From NCBI GenBank assembly GCA_029891385.1, contig CM057231.1, positions 18,510,300 to 18,574,299 of the forward strand: DNA of 64,000 bases, in the 5' to 3' direction. The DNA comes from Erythroxylum novogranatense (lineage: Eukaryota; Streptophyta; Magnoliopsida; Malpighiales; Erythroxylaceae). Positions 47,906 to 59,799 of the stretch are shown here, piece by piece. Both the position numbers and the translations under genes were made by a program. The notes beneath the pieces are model-generated. The model was given only the letters and a program-made list of their open reading frames with translations. It did not search any database and was not told the DNA's origin. Position 1 is the stretch's first letter, and each line of letters begins with the position of its first letter.

Positions 47906-48480
47906 ATGGATACTTGCATTATGCTTGTCTTGATGTCACCAGAGCTGCAGCAGAGCAAAGACGAGTCCATGGATGCTCACTCTATAGTATTTCATCTTAG
48001 GGAGTCGTTTGTTGAGCAAGCTCGATGCGAAAGGTTCGAGACCTCGAGGCTTCTCTTCATCATAAAGATGGCTCCAGGATATCTGGCATGCAAGATGCCT
48101 CAAGATGAATAGCTATATTGAGAGATTGGCGCCTTAGGATTTGTAATGGATTATGAGTTAAGTAGATACTTAATTTCGGTTGGATTATCGATGGTTATTC
48201 ACGGTTTGTGATAAACTATCGGATAAACCAAATATCCACAACAATTCTGAGCTACTCAATCAGCTTCATGACAAATGAAAGGTGCTATCAAGAGAGATAG
48301 CAAGTGCCGCAGGATGCTCCTTCTTCGGGTTCTAGAAGAAACCAAAGGAAGTGCCATCAAGGAAAAACCAAAGATTACGCACTAAAAGGATTTTGCTTTC
48401 ATTGTGGCAAGTCTAGCCACCAGAGGCTGGCTGTAAAATCTATCTCGAGTCCACAGCGAAAAGACATCGATGCCTCTACT
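47906..48480 (+). pseudogene. gag: Copia-D gag
   Basis: Capsid gene. The first open piece (47906-48112) has CIMLVLMSPELQ and RCERFETSRLLF, typical of Copia Gag. The frame then shifts, and a later piece (48304-48570) has the zinc knuckle start CFHCGKSSH without the final Cys in frame. The usual C-terminal helical region is degraded between 48113 and 48300. It cannot give a working protein as written. Confidence 0.85.
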
Positions 48481-49800
48481 CCTTCAAGTATGTTTGTCAT
48501 TGAGGTTAATACTATTCTGATCCAAACATATCGGTATTTGATACGGATGTCGATCATACATATGAAATGATATGCAGGCATCGTGGGACGATGAAGCTCA
48601 TAAAAGAGAACTAGACCTTTGTGTAGGTAATGCAAGCAGAGTTGCTACATTTGCCGTAGGCACTTATGTCTTGTTACTCCCTACTGGGCTTGTATTCAAA
48701 TTGGATGATTGACATTTTGTACCTGTTTTAAACAAAGAACATATTGTATGTTTCATGTTTAATTAGAGCTGGTTTCCATTAGACTTTTAGTAGCAATGGT
48801 TGTTCTATTAGTTCAATGGAATGCTCTATGGTACTGGTACATTATGCAATAGAAATGACATATTAGATATGTCATATCCAGTTATGAATGTCAATGACGC
48901 GAAAGACATAATCGAGATAATTTAAAATCAACTTACTTATGGCATTGTCGGCTTGGCCATATAAATGAGACACGCATCGCTAAGCTCCATAAGAGTGGAT
49001 GTTTAGGGTCATTTGATTATGAATCGTATGACACATGCGAATCTTGTTTATTAGGCAAGATGACTAAGTTATCCTTCAATGGAAAGGATGAGCATTCGAT
49101 TATTAGACCTAATACATTCAGATGTATGTGGTCCGATGTCCATTCATGCGAAGTGGTTGTCGTTACTTCATTACTTTTATCGTTGATTATTCACGATATG
49201 GGTACATGTATCGATAAGATACAAATCAAGCGTTTGAAAAGTTCAAACAATTCGAAATGAAGTAAGCGGTTTGGTAAAAGTATCAAGGCATTACGATCGA
49301 TCGTGGTGGAAAATACTTAGACCAGCAGTTTTGGATTATCTCGAGAGATAATGGGATTTTATCTCGATTCACTCCACTCGCACGCGTCGCGGCACAATGG
49401 TGTGGCTGAAAGGAGAAATCGAACCTTGTTAGACATGGTGCGATTGATGATAGGTTTTGCGCTTTTAGGGTATGCGCCGAGACAATTTGTTTACTTGTTA
49501 AGCGAGTTCCATTAAAGACATTGATGTTACTCCATATGGAGATATGGACTAGCGAAAGCCCTATCTTTCTCGGCTGAAAGTTTGGGGTTATCACGCTTAT
49601 GTGAAGCGGACACGGTCGATTAGCTTGATGCAATGTCGACAAGTGTTTGTTCGTGGAATATTAATTCTACCTTGCTTAGGAACAAAAGTGTTTGTTTGAA
49701 AGCATCGCTGTTTTCTTAGAAAGAGTTTCTTACAGAAGAGGACGGTGGGAGCAAAGTTGAACTTGGAGAAGTTCAAGATGCTCGAACAAACATAGATCAA
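48481..49800 (+). pseudogene. pol: Copia-D protease, pre-integrase and integrase remains
   Basis: The protease motif is not clear. Pre-integrase is recognisable at about 48930-49080 (WHCRLGHIN, then CESCLLGKMTK). Integrase follows in scattered frames: a D-containing strand near 49130-49200, a GGKYL-like block near 49300, and a damaged VAERRNR-like block near 49400. Stops and shifts prevent translation. Order and spacing agree with Copia-B. Confidence 0.8.
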
Positions 49801-50640
49801 CCGCTGAACTCAAACTGTCATTCATATAGATGAGGTAACAGATTCAACCTTCTATTACACACGCAATTTACGTGAGTCACGTAGGATACGCTCTGTTCTG
49901 AGAAATATGGATTTCTGGTGGGGAACAGAATGACGTATTGCTCATATGAGATGATGAGCTCTACTATGAAGAGGTTACGAAGAGTTGAGTGCGGAAAATG
50001 GCTTCGTGCCATGAAATCAAATGGATTCCATGTATGAAAACCAAGTATGGACTTTGGTTGTTACACCTAAAGGATAAAACCCACAGGTGCAAAGAGGTTT
50101 TAGAAGAAAACCAACATGGATGGTAATCGATTACCTATGAAGCGAGACTAATGGCCAAAGGATTTCGCCAAAGACAAGGAGTTGACTATGACGAGACCTT
50201 GACCCGTAGCAATGCTTAAAACCATTCGGATACTCCTAGCCATTGCGCTCATTATGATTATGAGATATGGAAAATGGATGTGAAGACAGCTTTCCTTAAC
50301 GGAAATCTGGCCGAGGATGTGTATATGACACAACCAGAGGGCTTCACATCTTATGATGGCGAAATGGTATGCAAGCTTCAGAAATCCATGTATGGATTGA
50401 CGCAAGCATCCAGGAGTTGGAATGTCCGTTTTGACGAGTTAATCAAAGAGTTTGGTTTCTCATAAAATCCGGATGATCATTGTGTGTATAAGAAGGTTAA
50501 TGGGACTACAATCGTTTTCTTTGTGTTGTATGTAGATGACATACTGTTACTTGGAAACGATGTCTCTATGCTGCAATCAGTTAAAATTTGGTTGTCCAAA
50601 CAATTTGCCTTGAAAGACCTTGGTAAAGCAACTTATATCC
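49801..50640 (+). pseudogene. pol: Copia-D reverse transcriptase
   Basis: The open piece 50274-50465 has MDVKTAFLNGNL, YMTQPEGF and SMYGLTQASRSWN, classical reverse transcriptase blocks. It ends in a stop (TAA) where relatives have Gln or a similar residue. The catalytic YVDD follows at 50529-50540 (VLYVDDILLLGND). The upstream part (50000-50260) is shifted several times. Confidence 0.88.
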
Positions 50641-51364
50641 TTAGGATATAGATTTATAGAGATAGATCAAAGGTTGCTTGGTCTTTCACAAGCATCGTAC
50701 ATAGATGAGATGCTAAAGAGGTTTAGCATGAAAAGATGCTATGTACGAAGCCCGATGTATCGTATGCTCTAAGTGTTACGAGCAAATACCAATCAGTTCT
50801 AGTGAGGGTCCTTTGGGTGGTCGAAGAATATCCTCTAGTACTTTTGAAGCACTAAGGATGTTTTCTTGATGTTTGGAGATGGAAATCTCCTATTGAGCGG
50901 GCATTCAGATGCGAGTATTTAATCTGATAAGGATGATTCTGAATCACGATCAGGTTATATACATTCACACCGAATAGCGTGGCGGTCAATTGAAAGAGTT
51001 TCAAAACAAGAAAGGACCGCGATTCAACAACCGAGGCAGAATACATCGCATGAGATGCGCAAGAAAGGCGGTTTGGATCAAGAAGTTCATTCTTGAACTT
51101 GATCTAATCCTAGGCGTGATAGGCCCATAGGATTGTATTGTGATACAATGGGGCTAATCTTGTGACAAAGGAATCAAGGTCTCATCGACGATCCAACATC
51201 TACTCCGCCAATTCGGAGATCATTAGTCGAGATGATGTCCCGATAGAGAGAAATCCCACGAGCAAAGTGTTGTTGATCCGTTGACAAAGCCATTGTCACG
51301 GGAGAATTGTGATTCTCATGGGCGCGCTTATGGTATTAGATACCAAGGCGATTGGCTTTAGGTC
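50641..51364 (+). pseudogene. pol: Copia-D RNase H remains
   Basis: Pieces include a SGHSDAS-like block near 50895, SRSGYI near 50945, and a YCDT-like block near 51135, matching in order the RNase H of Copia-B. Several frames and stops are involved. The region ends at the polypurine tract. Confidence 0.8.
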
Positions 51365-51375
51365 AGTGGGAGATT
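51365..51375 (+). promoter_or_regulatory. Copia-D polypurine tract
   Basis: AGTGGGAGATT against the 3' LTR, very like the tract of Copia-B. Confidence 0.82.
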
Positions 51376-53290
51376 TGTAAGTGGTAAGTCGACTTGTACC
51401 ATGTGTAAGTTGACTTATGCTTGTTTCGATACCGATAAGTCGACTTGTACATTGGATAAGTCGACTTATTCAAGGATCTGCATCTTGTTTATTTGTGCCC
51501 TAAAGACAATCCCTTTAGCTGCGTTTTATTCACAATCGATGCGGTGAATGAATAAATAAAGAAAAGGCATAATTCATTAATTTGATGTTCATGAACATTG
51601 TTTATGAATTGATTGGATCTTTAATCAAATTAATGAAGTCCATGATATATGACATAGCATGAAGGAAATTATGATGTGATCATACTACCGAGATTCCTAT
51701 CATGTGCAATTATGTCAAGATTCAAATTCTCCTAGTCATAGGATTAATGAGACCGGACATCATTAATCCCACGGACTAACATATGTCATACTCCTTGATT
51801 GGATCAAGCGGTGGATCTCGTAAACCGTAAATATGAGATATTTAGAGTTGACATATGGATGCTTACTAGTAGTAGTAAGTTCATTGGATGACTGTCATGA
51901 GATCATCACATGGATATCTTATCTAAGTGTCAGTGATAATCTCATCATAGCAATGGTGCAAGTATCCTTAGACTTGAGGTACTCAAGGCTATCTTGGATA
52001 CTGATCCTGTGCTTTGACTCCATTCCTTGTTGCCTTCCAAAGGTAACTCATAGGGTGGTGCTTGGGTACAGTTTGAGGTATTCGAAGATAATTGAGTAGC
52101 CAATAAAGGATTCACCACTTCGGATTAGCGTAAGAGATACCCACGCCTCTTATCGTCAGATCATTACTCGAAATCTCGGCGGAGTGAATATGTCATGAAG
52201 AGTGTCTTCATGGACATATAGAGTAATGAGTCCTAGGACGAGAACTTATCACTGGGCTGGACTTGGTCTAGTAAGAGTTGACACTTTGACCATACTCATA
52301 ACCAAGTGGGGTATAGGATGGTGAAAGGACGAATTGCACAGTAATTGTCTATGGAAGGGTTCGTGATCTGGTTCGTGATGAATACATCAAACCGATTACT
52401 TTCCGGTCAATTGGGGTCATGATGTGTTGCTAGATACCGCTCATGACTTGCTCAGATTAATTGTTAATCTAAGTGGCCAACATAACCGGAACCTAAAGGG
52501 TCACACGATAAGAGTGTTTCGAGAATCAGAAATAGTAATTGGACGAGTTCCAATTATGGAGAGCATTCGGATTAAATGGATCCCGATGGATTGGGATATG
52601 TCCCATGAGATCGCGACATCAATATTGCTAAGAAAGGTTTCCTGAGTCGTTTCAAAGATCGGGGCCGATGGCCGTGAGACCAATTCCAGTTTGATCGGAT
52701 CGCTAAGCAATTATATATATTAATTAATTAAGTAAATAATTAATTAATATAAATAAATATAAGCCCATCTTCGTTGGAATGGGAGAAAGAAGAGATAAAC
52801 CTTTGAAAAGTCAAAGGTTGATTACTTTATTCATTAAAGAATGAATGGTCATTATCCATCCACTTGTAAGCCTTATATGGTTGCTCTTTAAAGTGTTAAA
52901 AGCACACCATTTTAAGGGTTTTGTGGTTATGGCGAATGATGATCGTGGGTTTAGGGTTAGAAGAAAAGAGAATAAAGGTTATTTTCATTCTTCTTCCTTA
53001 AGGCATCATCGCTCCATCTCTTCCTCTCGAAGGGTTCAACGTCGATCTCAAGCTCTTGAGATGTAGGTAGGCTCTAGCAGCTTTAATCTGTTCTAGCAAT
53101 TCCGGGTCAAAGGGTTTGACTCGGTTAGGTTTTCGATCTCTGCGTGGATACCTTTAGAGATAGTCTCTATTGGCTATTCGGGTTTGAGGTCTTCATACCG
53201 ACACTGGATCTCGGTTTTGGAAAGTCCAGAACAAAAATTTTTGTTTTCCGCTGCCGGTACATGTGATGTACCTCCCGGGATTTTCCTACA
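51376..53290 (+). repeat. Copia-D 3' LTR (1,915 bp)
   Basis: Partner of 43633-45558, ending TTCCTACA before the right taaac. The four palindromes lie at about 51385-51465, one changed to AAGTTGACTT. Confidence 0.95.
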
Positions 53291-55110
53291 TAAACACCAC
53301 AGAATTGATAAAACCAAGACAATCCAAAATCTCTAGCATTAATTCAAAGTATCTGTGGCACTTAAGAATGGGTCATATCAATCAGAAAAGACTTGACAGG
53401 CTAGTAAAGGATGGGATCCTTATGGGCATGGATAGTGATCCATTACCCACCTGTGAATCTTGTATTGAAGGAAAAATGACCAAAGCCTCATTTCCTTCTA
53501 AAGGAAATAGATACGAATCCACATTAGACCTGTTACATACTGATGTGTGTGGGCCCATGAATGTACAAGCTAAAGGAGGTTATGAATATTTCATAATTTT
53601 TATAGATGATTACTCAAGACATGGCTATTTGTATTTGATGCATAAAAAGAGTGAATCTTTTGAAAAGTTCAAAGAATTCAAAGCTGAAGCTGAGAAGCAA
53701 CTTTGCAAGCCATTAAAACAGCTTCGATCAGATCAAGGTGGTGAGTATTTATCTGAAGAATTCCAGCAATATTTAATTGACAATGGAATTGTTTCCAATT
53801 TGTTAGCTCCTCGTACACCTCAACAGAGTGGTGTAGCAGAGAGGAGAAATAGAATTCTATTGGAAATGGTAAGATCAATGACGTCCTACGCTAGCCTTTC
53901 AGAATCGTTCTGGAGATATGCCATACAAACGGCAACATATCTTCTTAACTTTGTTCGTCCCAAATCGGTGCCTAAAACACCTAGGGGAGTTGTGGATCGC
54001 CGAGTGCCTTCATTGAGGCATTTGAGGACTTGGGGCTGCCCAACCCATGTTCTAAAGCCTGAATCCACAAAGATGGAACCAAGGTCAGAAGTATGTTTGT
54101 TTGTAGGATATCCTACGGGAACTCGAGGGTACTATTTTTACAGTTCTTATGATAAGAAGGTATTTGTGTCGACAAATGCAACCTTCTTAGAGGAAGAGTT
54201 TGTGAAAAATCACAAAGGAAGAAGTGAAGTAGTACTAAAGGAGTTAGCTATTTCATCCAAACCAAGAGTTGTTTTGGATATGACAGAACAAGATGTCGAA
54301 ATGGATTCAAGAGTTGAATCAGAAGTGCAACCTGAACATCAAGGTGTGCGTAGACATAGTGGGAGGGTTGTGAGACGGCCAGATAGGTATCTGGGTTTAG
54401 GAGAAGGCTTAATCGCCATCTCAGCCCAAGAAGAAATAGATCCTATTACGTATACACAGGCTATTAATGATGTTGATGCAGGAAAATGGCTCAAGGCGAT
54501 GGAATCGGAAATAGATTCTATGTATACTAATGAAGTCTGGGTCCTTGTAGATCTACCACCAGGTCTAAAAGCCATAAGGTGTGATTGGATCTACAAAAGG
54601 AAAAGGGGATCGGATGGAAAGGTAGAGACCTTTAAAGCTAGATTGGTAGCTAAAGGCTATACTCAAAAGGAGGGTATAGACTATGAGGAGACTGTTTCTC
54701 CGGTTGCCATGCTTAAGTCCATCAGGATTCTTTTAGCCATAGCAGCCTATTTCGATTATGAAATATGGCAAATGGATGTCAAGACCATATTTCTTAATGG
54801 AGATCTTGAGGAGACCATTTATATGGCCCAACCAGAAGGATTCATTGAGCCAGGTAATGAGCATAAGGTTTGCAAGTTGCAAAGGTCCATTTATAGACTT
54901 AAGCAAGCATCTAGGTCTTGGAACATTAGGTTTGATAAGGCTATCAAAACCTATGGGTTCATACAAAACATAGATGAGCCTTGTGTTTATAAAAGAATAC
55001 AAGAAGGTAAGGTTACTTTCCTAATCCTGTATGTTGATGACATTCTGCTCATTGGGAATGATGTGGGAATATTATCTGCAGTTAAGGGATGACTGAATGA
55101 ACAGTTTTCA
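53291..55110 (+). pseudogene. pol: Copia-B integrase and reverse transcriptase
   Basis: Main coding part of Copia-B. The open frame starts by chance inside the Copia-D LTR (53263); the real pol resumes at 53291. Counted from 53263 it has pre-integrase HHCC (H33, H38, C64, C67), integrase core D94, D157, E193 with D-x35-E spacing, and reverse transcriptase with MDVKTIFLNGDL and Y590VDD. The motif before the Glu reads PQQSG where PQQNG is usual. A TGA at 55090-55092 replaces what is normally a Trp codon after VK; the frame continues cleanly after it. Apart from the upstream insertions this is the best-preserved pol in the window. Confidence 0.95.
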
Positions 55111-56013
55111 ATGAAGGATTTGGGAGAGGCTACCTATGTTTTAGGAATCAAACTTATAAGGGATCGAAAGAACAAGCAGATAGCTTTGTCTCAACTAACC
55201 TACATTGAGAATATGCTTAATAAGTTCGCCATGCAAGATTCCAAGAGGGGTTTTACTCCTACTAGACATGGAATCAAACTTTCAAAGGAACAAGTACCTA
55301 AAACCCAAGAGGAGGTTGAACCCATGCGTATCATTTCATATTCTTCGGCAGTTGGTAGTTTGATGTATGCAATGCTGTGCACTAGACCGGATATCATCAC
55401 ACGCATGGGACCGGTAAGCGATTTGATCCAATCCAGGAATGGAACATTGGATTGCGGTTAAGTGTATACTTAAGTATCTTTGTAGGACGAAGAACTTAAT
55501 GCTTGTTTACTCTGGAAGTAATCTTATTCCGACAAGATATACGAATTCTGATTTCCAATTAGATGTTGATTCAAGGAAATTAACTTCTGGTTCTATATTT
55601 ACTTTAGGAGGTGGAGCCAAAGTTTGGAGGAGTGTCAAGCAATCTTGTATTGTTGATTCGACTATGGAGGCTGAGTATGTTGCTGCTTGTGAAGCAGCAA
55701 AGGAAGCAGTCTGGCTCCGGAAGTTCCTAAATGATTTGGAGGTAGTTCTAGAGGCGGAAAAGGCCATTACACTTTATTGTGATAATAGTGGGGCAGTGGC
55801 TAATTCTAAAGAACCTCGGAACCACAAAGTTGTCAAACACATTAAGCAAAATTATCATCTTATAAGGGAGATAATACAACATGGAGAAGTGGATGTAGTA
55901 AAGATTCCCACCGAGCAAAACCTTACTGATCCGTTCACAAAGACATTAACTCAAAAGAGCTTTGAGGGTCACCTAGAAGGGATGGGAATGAGGGATATGT
56001 CAAGCTTGCTTTA
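55111..56013 (+). pseudogene. pol: Copia-B reverse transcriptase end and RNase H
   Basis: The frame after the TGA runs to about 55435 with KDLGEATYVLGIK and CTRPDI, then shifts. The next frame (from about 55439 to 56014) encodes RNase H: ANS- and TSG-type strands, STMEAEYVA with the catalytic Glu, LYCDNSGAV with the catalytic Asp, and the C-terminal NLTDPFTK. The end codon TAG/TTTAG region abuts the polypurine tract. One frameshift and one stop are the only pol defects outside the insertions. Confidence 0.93.
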
Positions 56014-56028
56014 GGGAAAGTGGGAGAT
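56014..56028 (+). promoter_or_regulatory. Copia-B polypurine tract
   Basis: GGGAAAGTGGGAGAT directly before the 3' LTR. Confidence 0.9.
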
Positions 56029-58113
56029 TGTTGGAGTTATGTAAATATAGTGCCCTAGAAAACAAGTGTACTTACGTGTAACTTTATCTTCTTCAGTTAC
56101 AGTTTTGTAATGAAAATATTTATTATTAATAAAAAAAAAGAGTTTGGTTTTATCTGTATGAGCATTATATATCTGGTCATAAGGTACCAAGATTCTTTTG
56201 TAAATAATATACATATACATAGAGATGTATGGGAAACATGTATATTATTAGAATCTGAATTAATTGATTCACAGTTGAATAATCAAGTTGGTCGCTTGAT
56301 TATGGTTTAGACTGTAGTGTTGCGATTTATCTCTATATAAGTAAAGGAGTTTACTTCAAGGGAATGATGAGTTTCATTATGATAGTAGTTGACTATCGAT
56401 AATGGCACTATTAAATGAATCTGGAATTAAGTATGTTTTCAAGAATAAAGTGGGTCGTTACTTTAATCTTAAAACATACAACTTAAGCATTCGCTTATTA
56501 TGAACCATAATCTTGATGAGTGGTGAACTCATATATGTTTCATTATAATCTTGATATGATTGGAATGGATTTTTACAGAGTATTAATCTAGTGTCTGCAT
56601 GTTGGAATTATTAATTGAAACATGTATCAGGGACACATTCACTCAAATAAAGAGTTTATAGTGTTATCATCTCTTTTAGATGTTTTAAGGAGATTTGGTG
56701 ATTAAACTGGCGCCAGTAGTTTGATGGACTAGCTACCCATCAAGTCTTAACACTAAGATGAGATCTTATGTGTTAATCGCCATATAAAGTAAAATGAGAG
56801 ATCTAGAAGGAAAAACCAACATAAGGGCAAAACAGTAATTTTACCCTTTGTTGTTCGGATGGCTATAATAAGGTTCTAAATAGGATTTGCAATTGGACAT
56901 ATTCTCATAATATTTAATAATTCAAGAGTTCAACTAATTGTCTTTAGTGGAATGACATTTAGTTAATAAGCTAGAATTAATTCCAATGAGATCAATTAAT
57001 TACGGCTTATTGAGCTTGAATTATCAAAGTCCAATAAGATTCCTGCTTGGCTTTAAGGAAGGTTATCAAGCTAAGTAAGAAATATAAATGGAGGTTAATT
57101 AGAAGCCCATAATTGAATCTTGGCTTGGTCTAATTAAAGAAGCCCAAATGTACATTTAGTAATGGGCTTGGTTTTGGTTTAATGTAATTAATTAGATTAA
57201 TTATATTAAAACAATTTTTAAGAAGAAGATAGCAATTTCAGTTATTCCTAGGTTAAATGTATAACCACACATTTGACATTAAAATGATAAATAAAGATGA
57301 TCTTTATTATAGTTAATCAACATTAAATGGAGTTATGAACTTACCATTAAATGGTTTAATGGTTGTCTTTTAATGTTGGCTTGTAACTTATTTGCATTCA
57401 TTAGATTAAAGATGAAAGATGTACATTAGATGGACCATCTTCCTTCTTTCTTCTTGGCAAAACCGAAATTGGGTATTGAATTTTAGGTTATGGTCTTTTC
57501 AAATAGCCATCATAAAGATAAATGAAGATAATCTCATTTATTGGCTATTTTATGAGTGATTAATGAAAGAAGTGATGCATTTGATGCCTCTCTCTCCTTC
57601 CATCCATGCATATACGAAATTGGTAGGCAAGAAAGAGTTCTTGCATGTTCTTTACACCTTCTCTCCTTTCATGAAAGAGAGAATCGAAAATACTAATTGA
57701 AAGAGTTTCAATTTTTCTTCTTCTTCTTCTAAGAAAATCTCCTCCAAACATTTCTTCTCCTTTCCCACCAAAGGATTTTGTTAACCTAATTGTCCTTGAA
57801 GAACAGATGGTAAATCTAATTGGTTGAGGATACTACAACAAGGAGAAAGTAGATTACTAAAGGAAAAGAGTCAAAGGCAAAGGATTTGGATACACGAAGA
57901 AGGAGAGGATAGCGCACCGAGGATTTAAAGTTGTAGCGAAGGAGTCGGTAATACTCCTGATCTTGTTTATATTTTATTATCCTTATACCATATCATGTAT
58001 GGATTGGCATGTTGATTTGGATTTGTTCCTTCCGCTGTAAGTAATGATTTCTTAAAAGTTTTGAAATCTACCTTTTTTTCAAACAAAGCATGTTTTCTTT
58101 TTCCGATCCAACA
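56029..58113 (+). repeat. Copia-B 3' LTR (2,085 bp)
   Basis: Partner of 14974-17067 with the same TGTTGG...CCAACA ends. It is followed by ttatt, one base different from gtatt before the 5' LTR. Confidence 0.95.
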
Positions 58114-58368
58114 TTATTACCATTACCGACGATGCTCCTTGCCACCATATTCTAATCCAAGAGATAGGTTCTGAATGTCAGCTATGAAATGGTTTGTAGC
58201 ACCACTATCTACAAACCATGTGGTATTAGGTGTAGAATTTTCAAAAGGATGTGATAACTGTTGGTTTTGAGCAAGGAAAATCTGAGGAGAACGTTGACCT
58301 AATTGGGAGTTGCCATGAAACACAGGTTGAGACTGTTGAGGCTCCAGTTTGATTGAGATCCCTACCAA
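58114..58368 (-). pseudogene. pol: Copia-A protease, cut by Copia-B
   Basis: The minus-strand open frame 58368-58123 carries TTWFVDSGATNHFIAD, the catalytic motif of Copia protease. It is truncated by Copia-B at 58113; the pre-integrase part continues at 14973. Upstream Gln-rich text is the usual linker after Gag. Confidence 0.9.
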
Positions 58369-59242
58369 GTTTGATCAAATTGTTATACCAATGGAGCATG
58401 TCATGAACTAGCTTCTGGCATAGCTAACAAAAGATACAAGAGTTGCCAAACTAATGACCTCCTTTAAGTGTTATAGCTTGCAAAATTGGCATTAGGTGAC
58501 ATGATCAGCACTTAACTAACAACGGTAAATTGCACCAAACGAGTCTTATGCATCATGAGAGAATATTGTATCTCTTGAAGTATGGATAGAGACATTGTGT
58601 GAGTGAGAAGGACAACTACAGGATCATACTCATGGCCTAAACCATTTAAGGCTCTAAGGATCATCTCATTTTCAGGAACTTGGTAGTCAGGAATGAGCGA
58701 AGCATCACCAATAGACTTTATCGTTTGCATATATTCATTTTTTGACATCGATCCTTTATTGATCGTTGAAAGTTGTTGTTTTAGTTGGACGACACGCACC
58801 ATTGATGTCTGGGCATAAAGCTTCTCAAGGATTTGCCAAGCTTCAGGGGAGATTTGTGACTGGTTAACTAGTCCAATTACTTCTTCACCAGTGGAGGAGA
58901 GTAACCAGCATAAAAGAAGCTAATCAGAAAGATGTCAGGCCTGATATTCTAGATTTGTTTGAGGAGCCTGATTGACAGAAAAACCCAGGTACATATTGTG
59001 ATGGTTGAACAATAACTTCATAGATAAAGTTATCAAGTTTAAGAGCCCGGATAGCAGCCAAAATCTGTGCACATTAGTTGATAAAAATTATTTCTATCGA
59101 CTTTAATGGGAAGATTAAAATTTAGAATTTTGGTAAGGGCTAGAAAATCAAGAGAAGGTGCAGGACTTTGAGTTTGTTAAGATGTATTTGAAGTTTCATT
59201 TTGATTTGAAGAAGAAGAGGAATTATTTACAGGATCTGCCAT
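58369..59242 (-). pseudogene. gag: Copia-A gag
   Basis: Gag of the UBN2 type. A start codon at 59242 opens MADPVNNSSSSSNQN, stopped after about 20 codons. Text recurs in other frames and becomes well preserved at 58802-58512 with VVQLKQQLS, MTIKSIGDAS-like and VPENEMILRALNGLG, which is the core of Copia Gag. No zinc knuckle is clear. Multiple stops make it inactive. Confidence 0.85.
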
Positions 59243-59260
59243 TTAGATGTTTGTCTAACT

Positions 59261-59271
59261 CTTTGATACCA
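59261..59271 (-). promoter_or_regulatory. Copia-A primer binding site
   Basis: The minus strand reads TGGTATCAAAG directly after the LTR CA, a one-base variant of the initiator tRNA-Met complement (TGGTATCAGAG). Confidence 0.8.
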
Positions 59272-59595
59272 TGAAGAAATTAAAGAATATTGAATGTTTT
59301 TGTATCTTGACGTTTTTATTCTTATGAATAGTACAATATATATACAAGTTTTGTAACAAAGTTAGAGCGAAATTTGTACAGCTCATTATGCAAGGATAGA
59401 TTGTTGTGAGAAAACATAAATTGGTATAACGATTTATGTTTTTAGGAAACTTCTGAGTTATGATCTTCTGTATGTAGTTGCACGATGATTTCATGTGATC
59501 ATTATGTTTTTCATCATGAGCTAACGGGCGTAAATTGATTTATGATCTAGGTCTAGTTAGTGAACTCAAACTGCTTAAGTTATCTTCTGTCAACA
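59272..59595 (-). repeat. Copia-A 5' LTR (324 bp)
   Basis: Intact partner of the split LTR at 1570-1600/11456-11746. On the minus strand it begins TGTTGACAG and ends TTCTTCA before the primer site. Confidence 0.9.
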
Positions 59596-59799
59596 CTTCT
59601 AATATATTATGAAAGATGTTTCAAGACTAAAATGTTCAATTATTGAAAATGAGAGAAGGTTATTGATAAAACATTACTAAATGTGAAGAATTTTTGTAAT
59701 GTTTAAAAAACGACACAAAAATTTAAATTTTTCATAACCGTTTAATAAAAACGTCAGAGATTTATACCCTAAAATAAAATCCACGAAATTCGCGACATT
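59596..59799. other. AT-rich stretch with no recognised feature
   Basis: Flank of Copia-A. No homology or coding potential is evident. The lower border of the Copia-H LTR lies somewhere near its right end. Confidence 0.45.

Larger units (their letters stand above)
43633..53290 (+). mobile_element. Copia-D: Ty1/Copia retrotransposon with heavily broken genes
   Basis: LTRs at 43633-45558 and 51376-53290, primer site, long leader, gag, integrase, reverse transcriptase, RNase H and polypurine tract, 9,658 bp. The duplication taaac is perfect (43628-43632 and 53291-53295). Frames are interrupted every 30-70 codons by small indels, yet the order and many motifs are kept. Domain style is close to Copia-B (Tork/Ikeros-like, tentative). 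It carries arrays of AAGTCGACTT in both LTRs and the leader. Confidence 0.93.
14974..58113 (+). mobile_element. Copia-B: Ty1/Copia retrotransposon carrying nested C, D and E
   Basis: Plus-strand Copia element with LTRs at 14974-17067 and 56029-58113. Its own interior is 17068-19357, 43462-43632 and 53296-56028, giving about 9.4 kb. Gypsy-C and Copia-D interrupt the protease to pre-integrase coding region; each insertion left a five-base duplication, and the reading frame continues correctly across both. Flanks gtatt and ttatt differ by one base, a probable decayed target duplication. The two LTRs differ at about 4 percent in a sampled 160 bp, mostly by transitions. Integrase and reverse transcriptase are of the Tork/Ikeros style (tentative). 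Confidence 0.92.
1570..59595 (-). mobile_element. Copia-A: outer Ty1/Copia retrotransposon, split by nested insertions
   Basis: A Ty1/Copia element read on the minus strand. Its own pieces are 1570-1600 and 11456-11746 (3' LTR), 11747-14973 (pol), 58114-59271 (protease, gag and leader) and 59272-59595 (5' LTR), together about 5.0 kb, a normal Copia length. Domain order gag, protease, integrase, reverse transcriptase, RNase H is collinear across the insertions, which shows that the pieces belong together. Gypsy-F interrupts its LTR and Copia-B interrupts its pol. Frames carry many stops. The flanks (ttact before, cttct after) do not form a clean target-site duplication. Short LTRs and the UBN2-type gag suggest an Ale or Ivana-like lineage; this placement is tentative. 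Confidence 0.85.

Noticed and set aside
1570..59595. Target-site duplication for Copia-A
   Set aside because: The five-base flanks ttact and cttct agree at only three positions, so I do not claim one.
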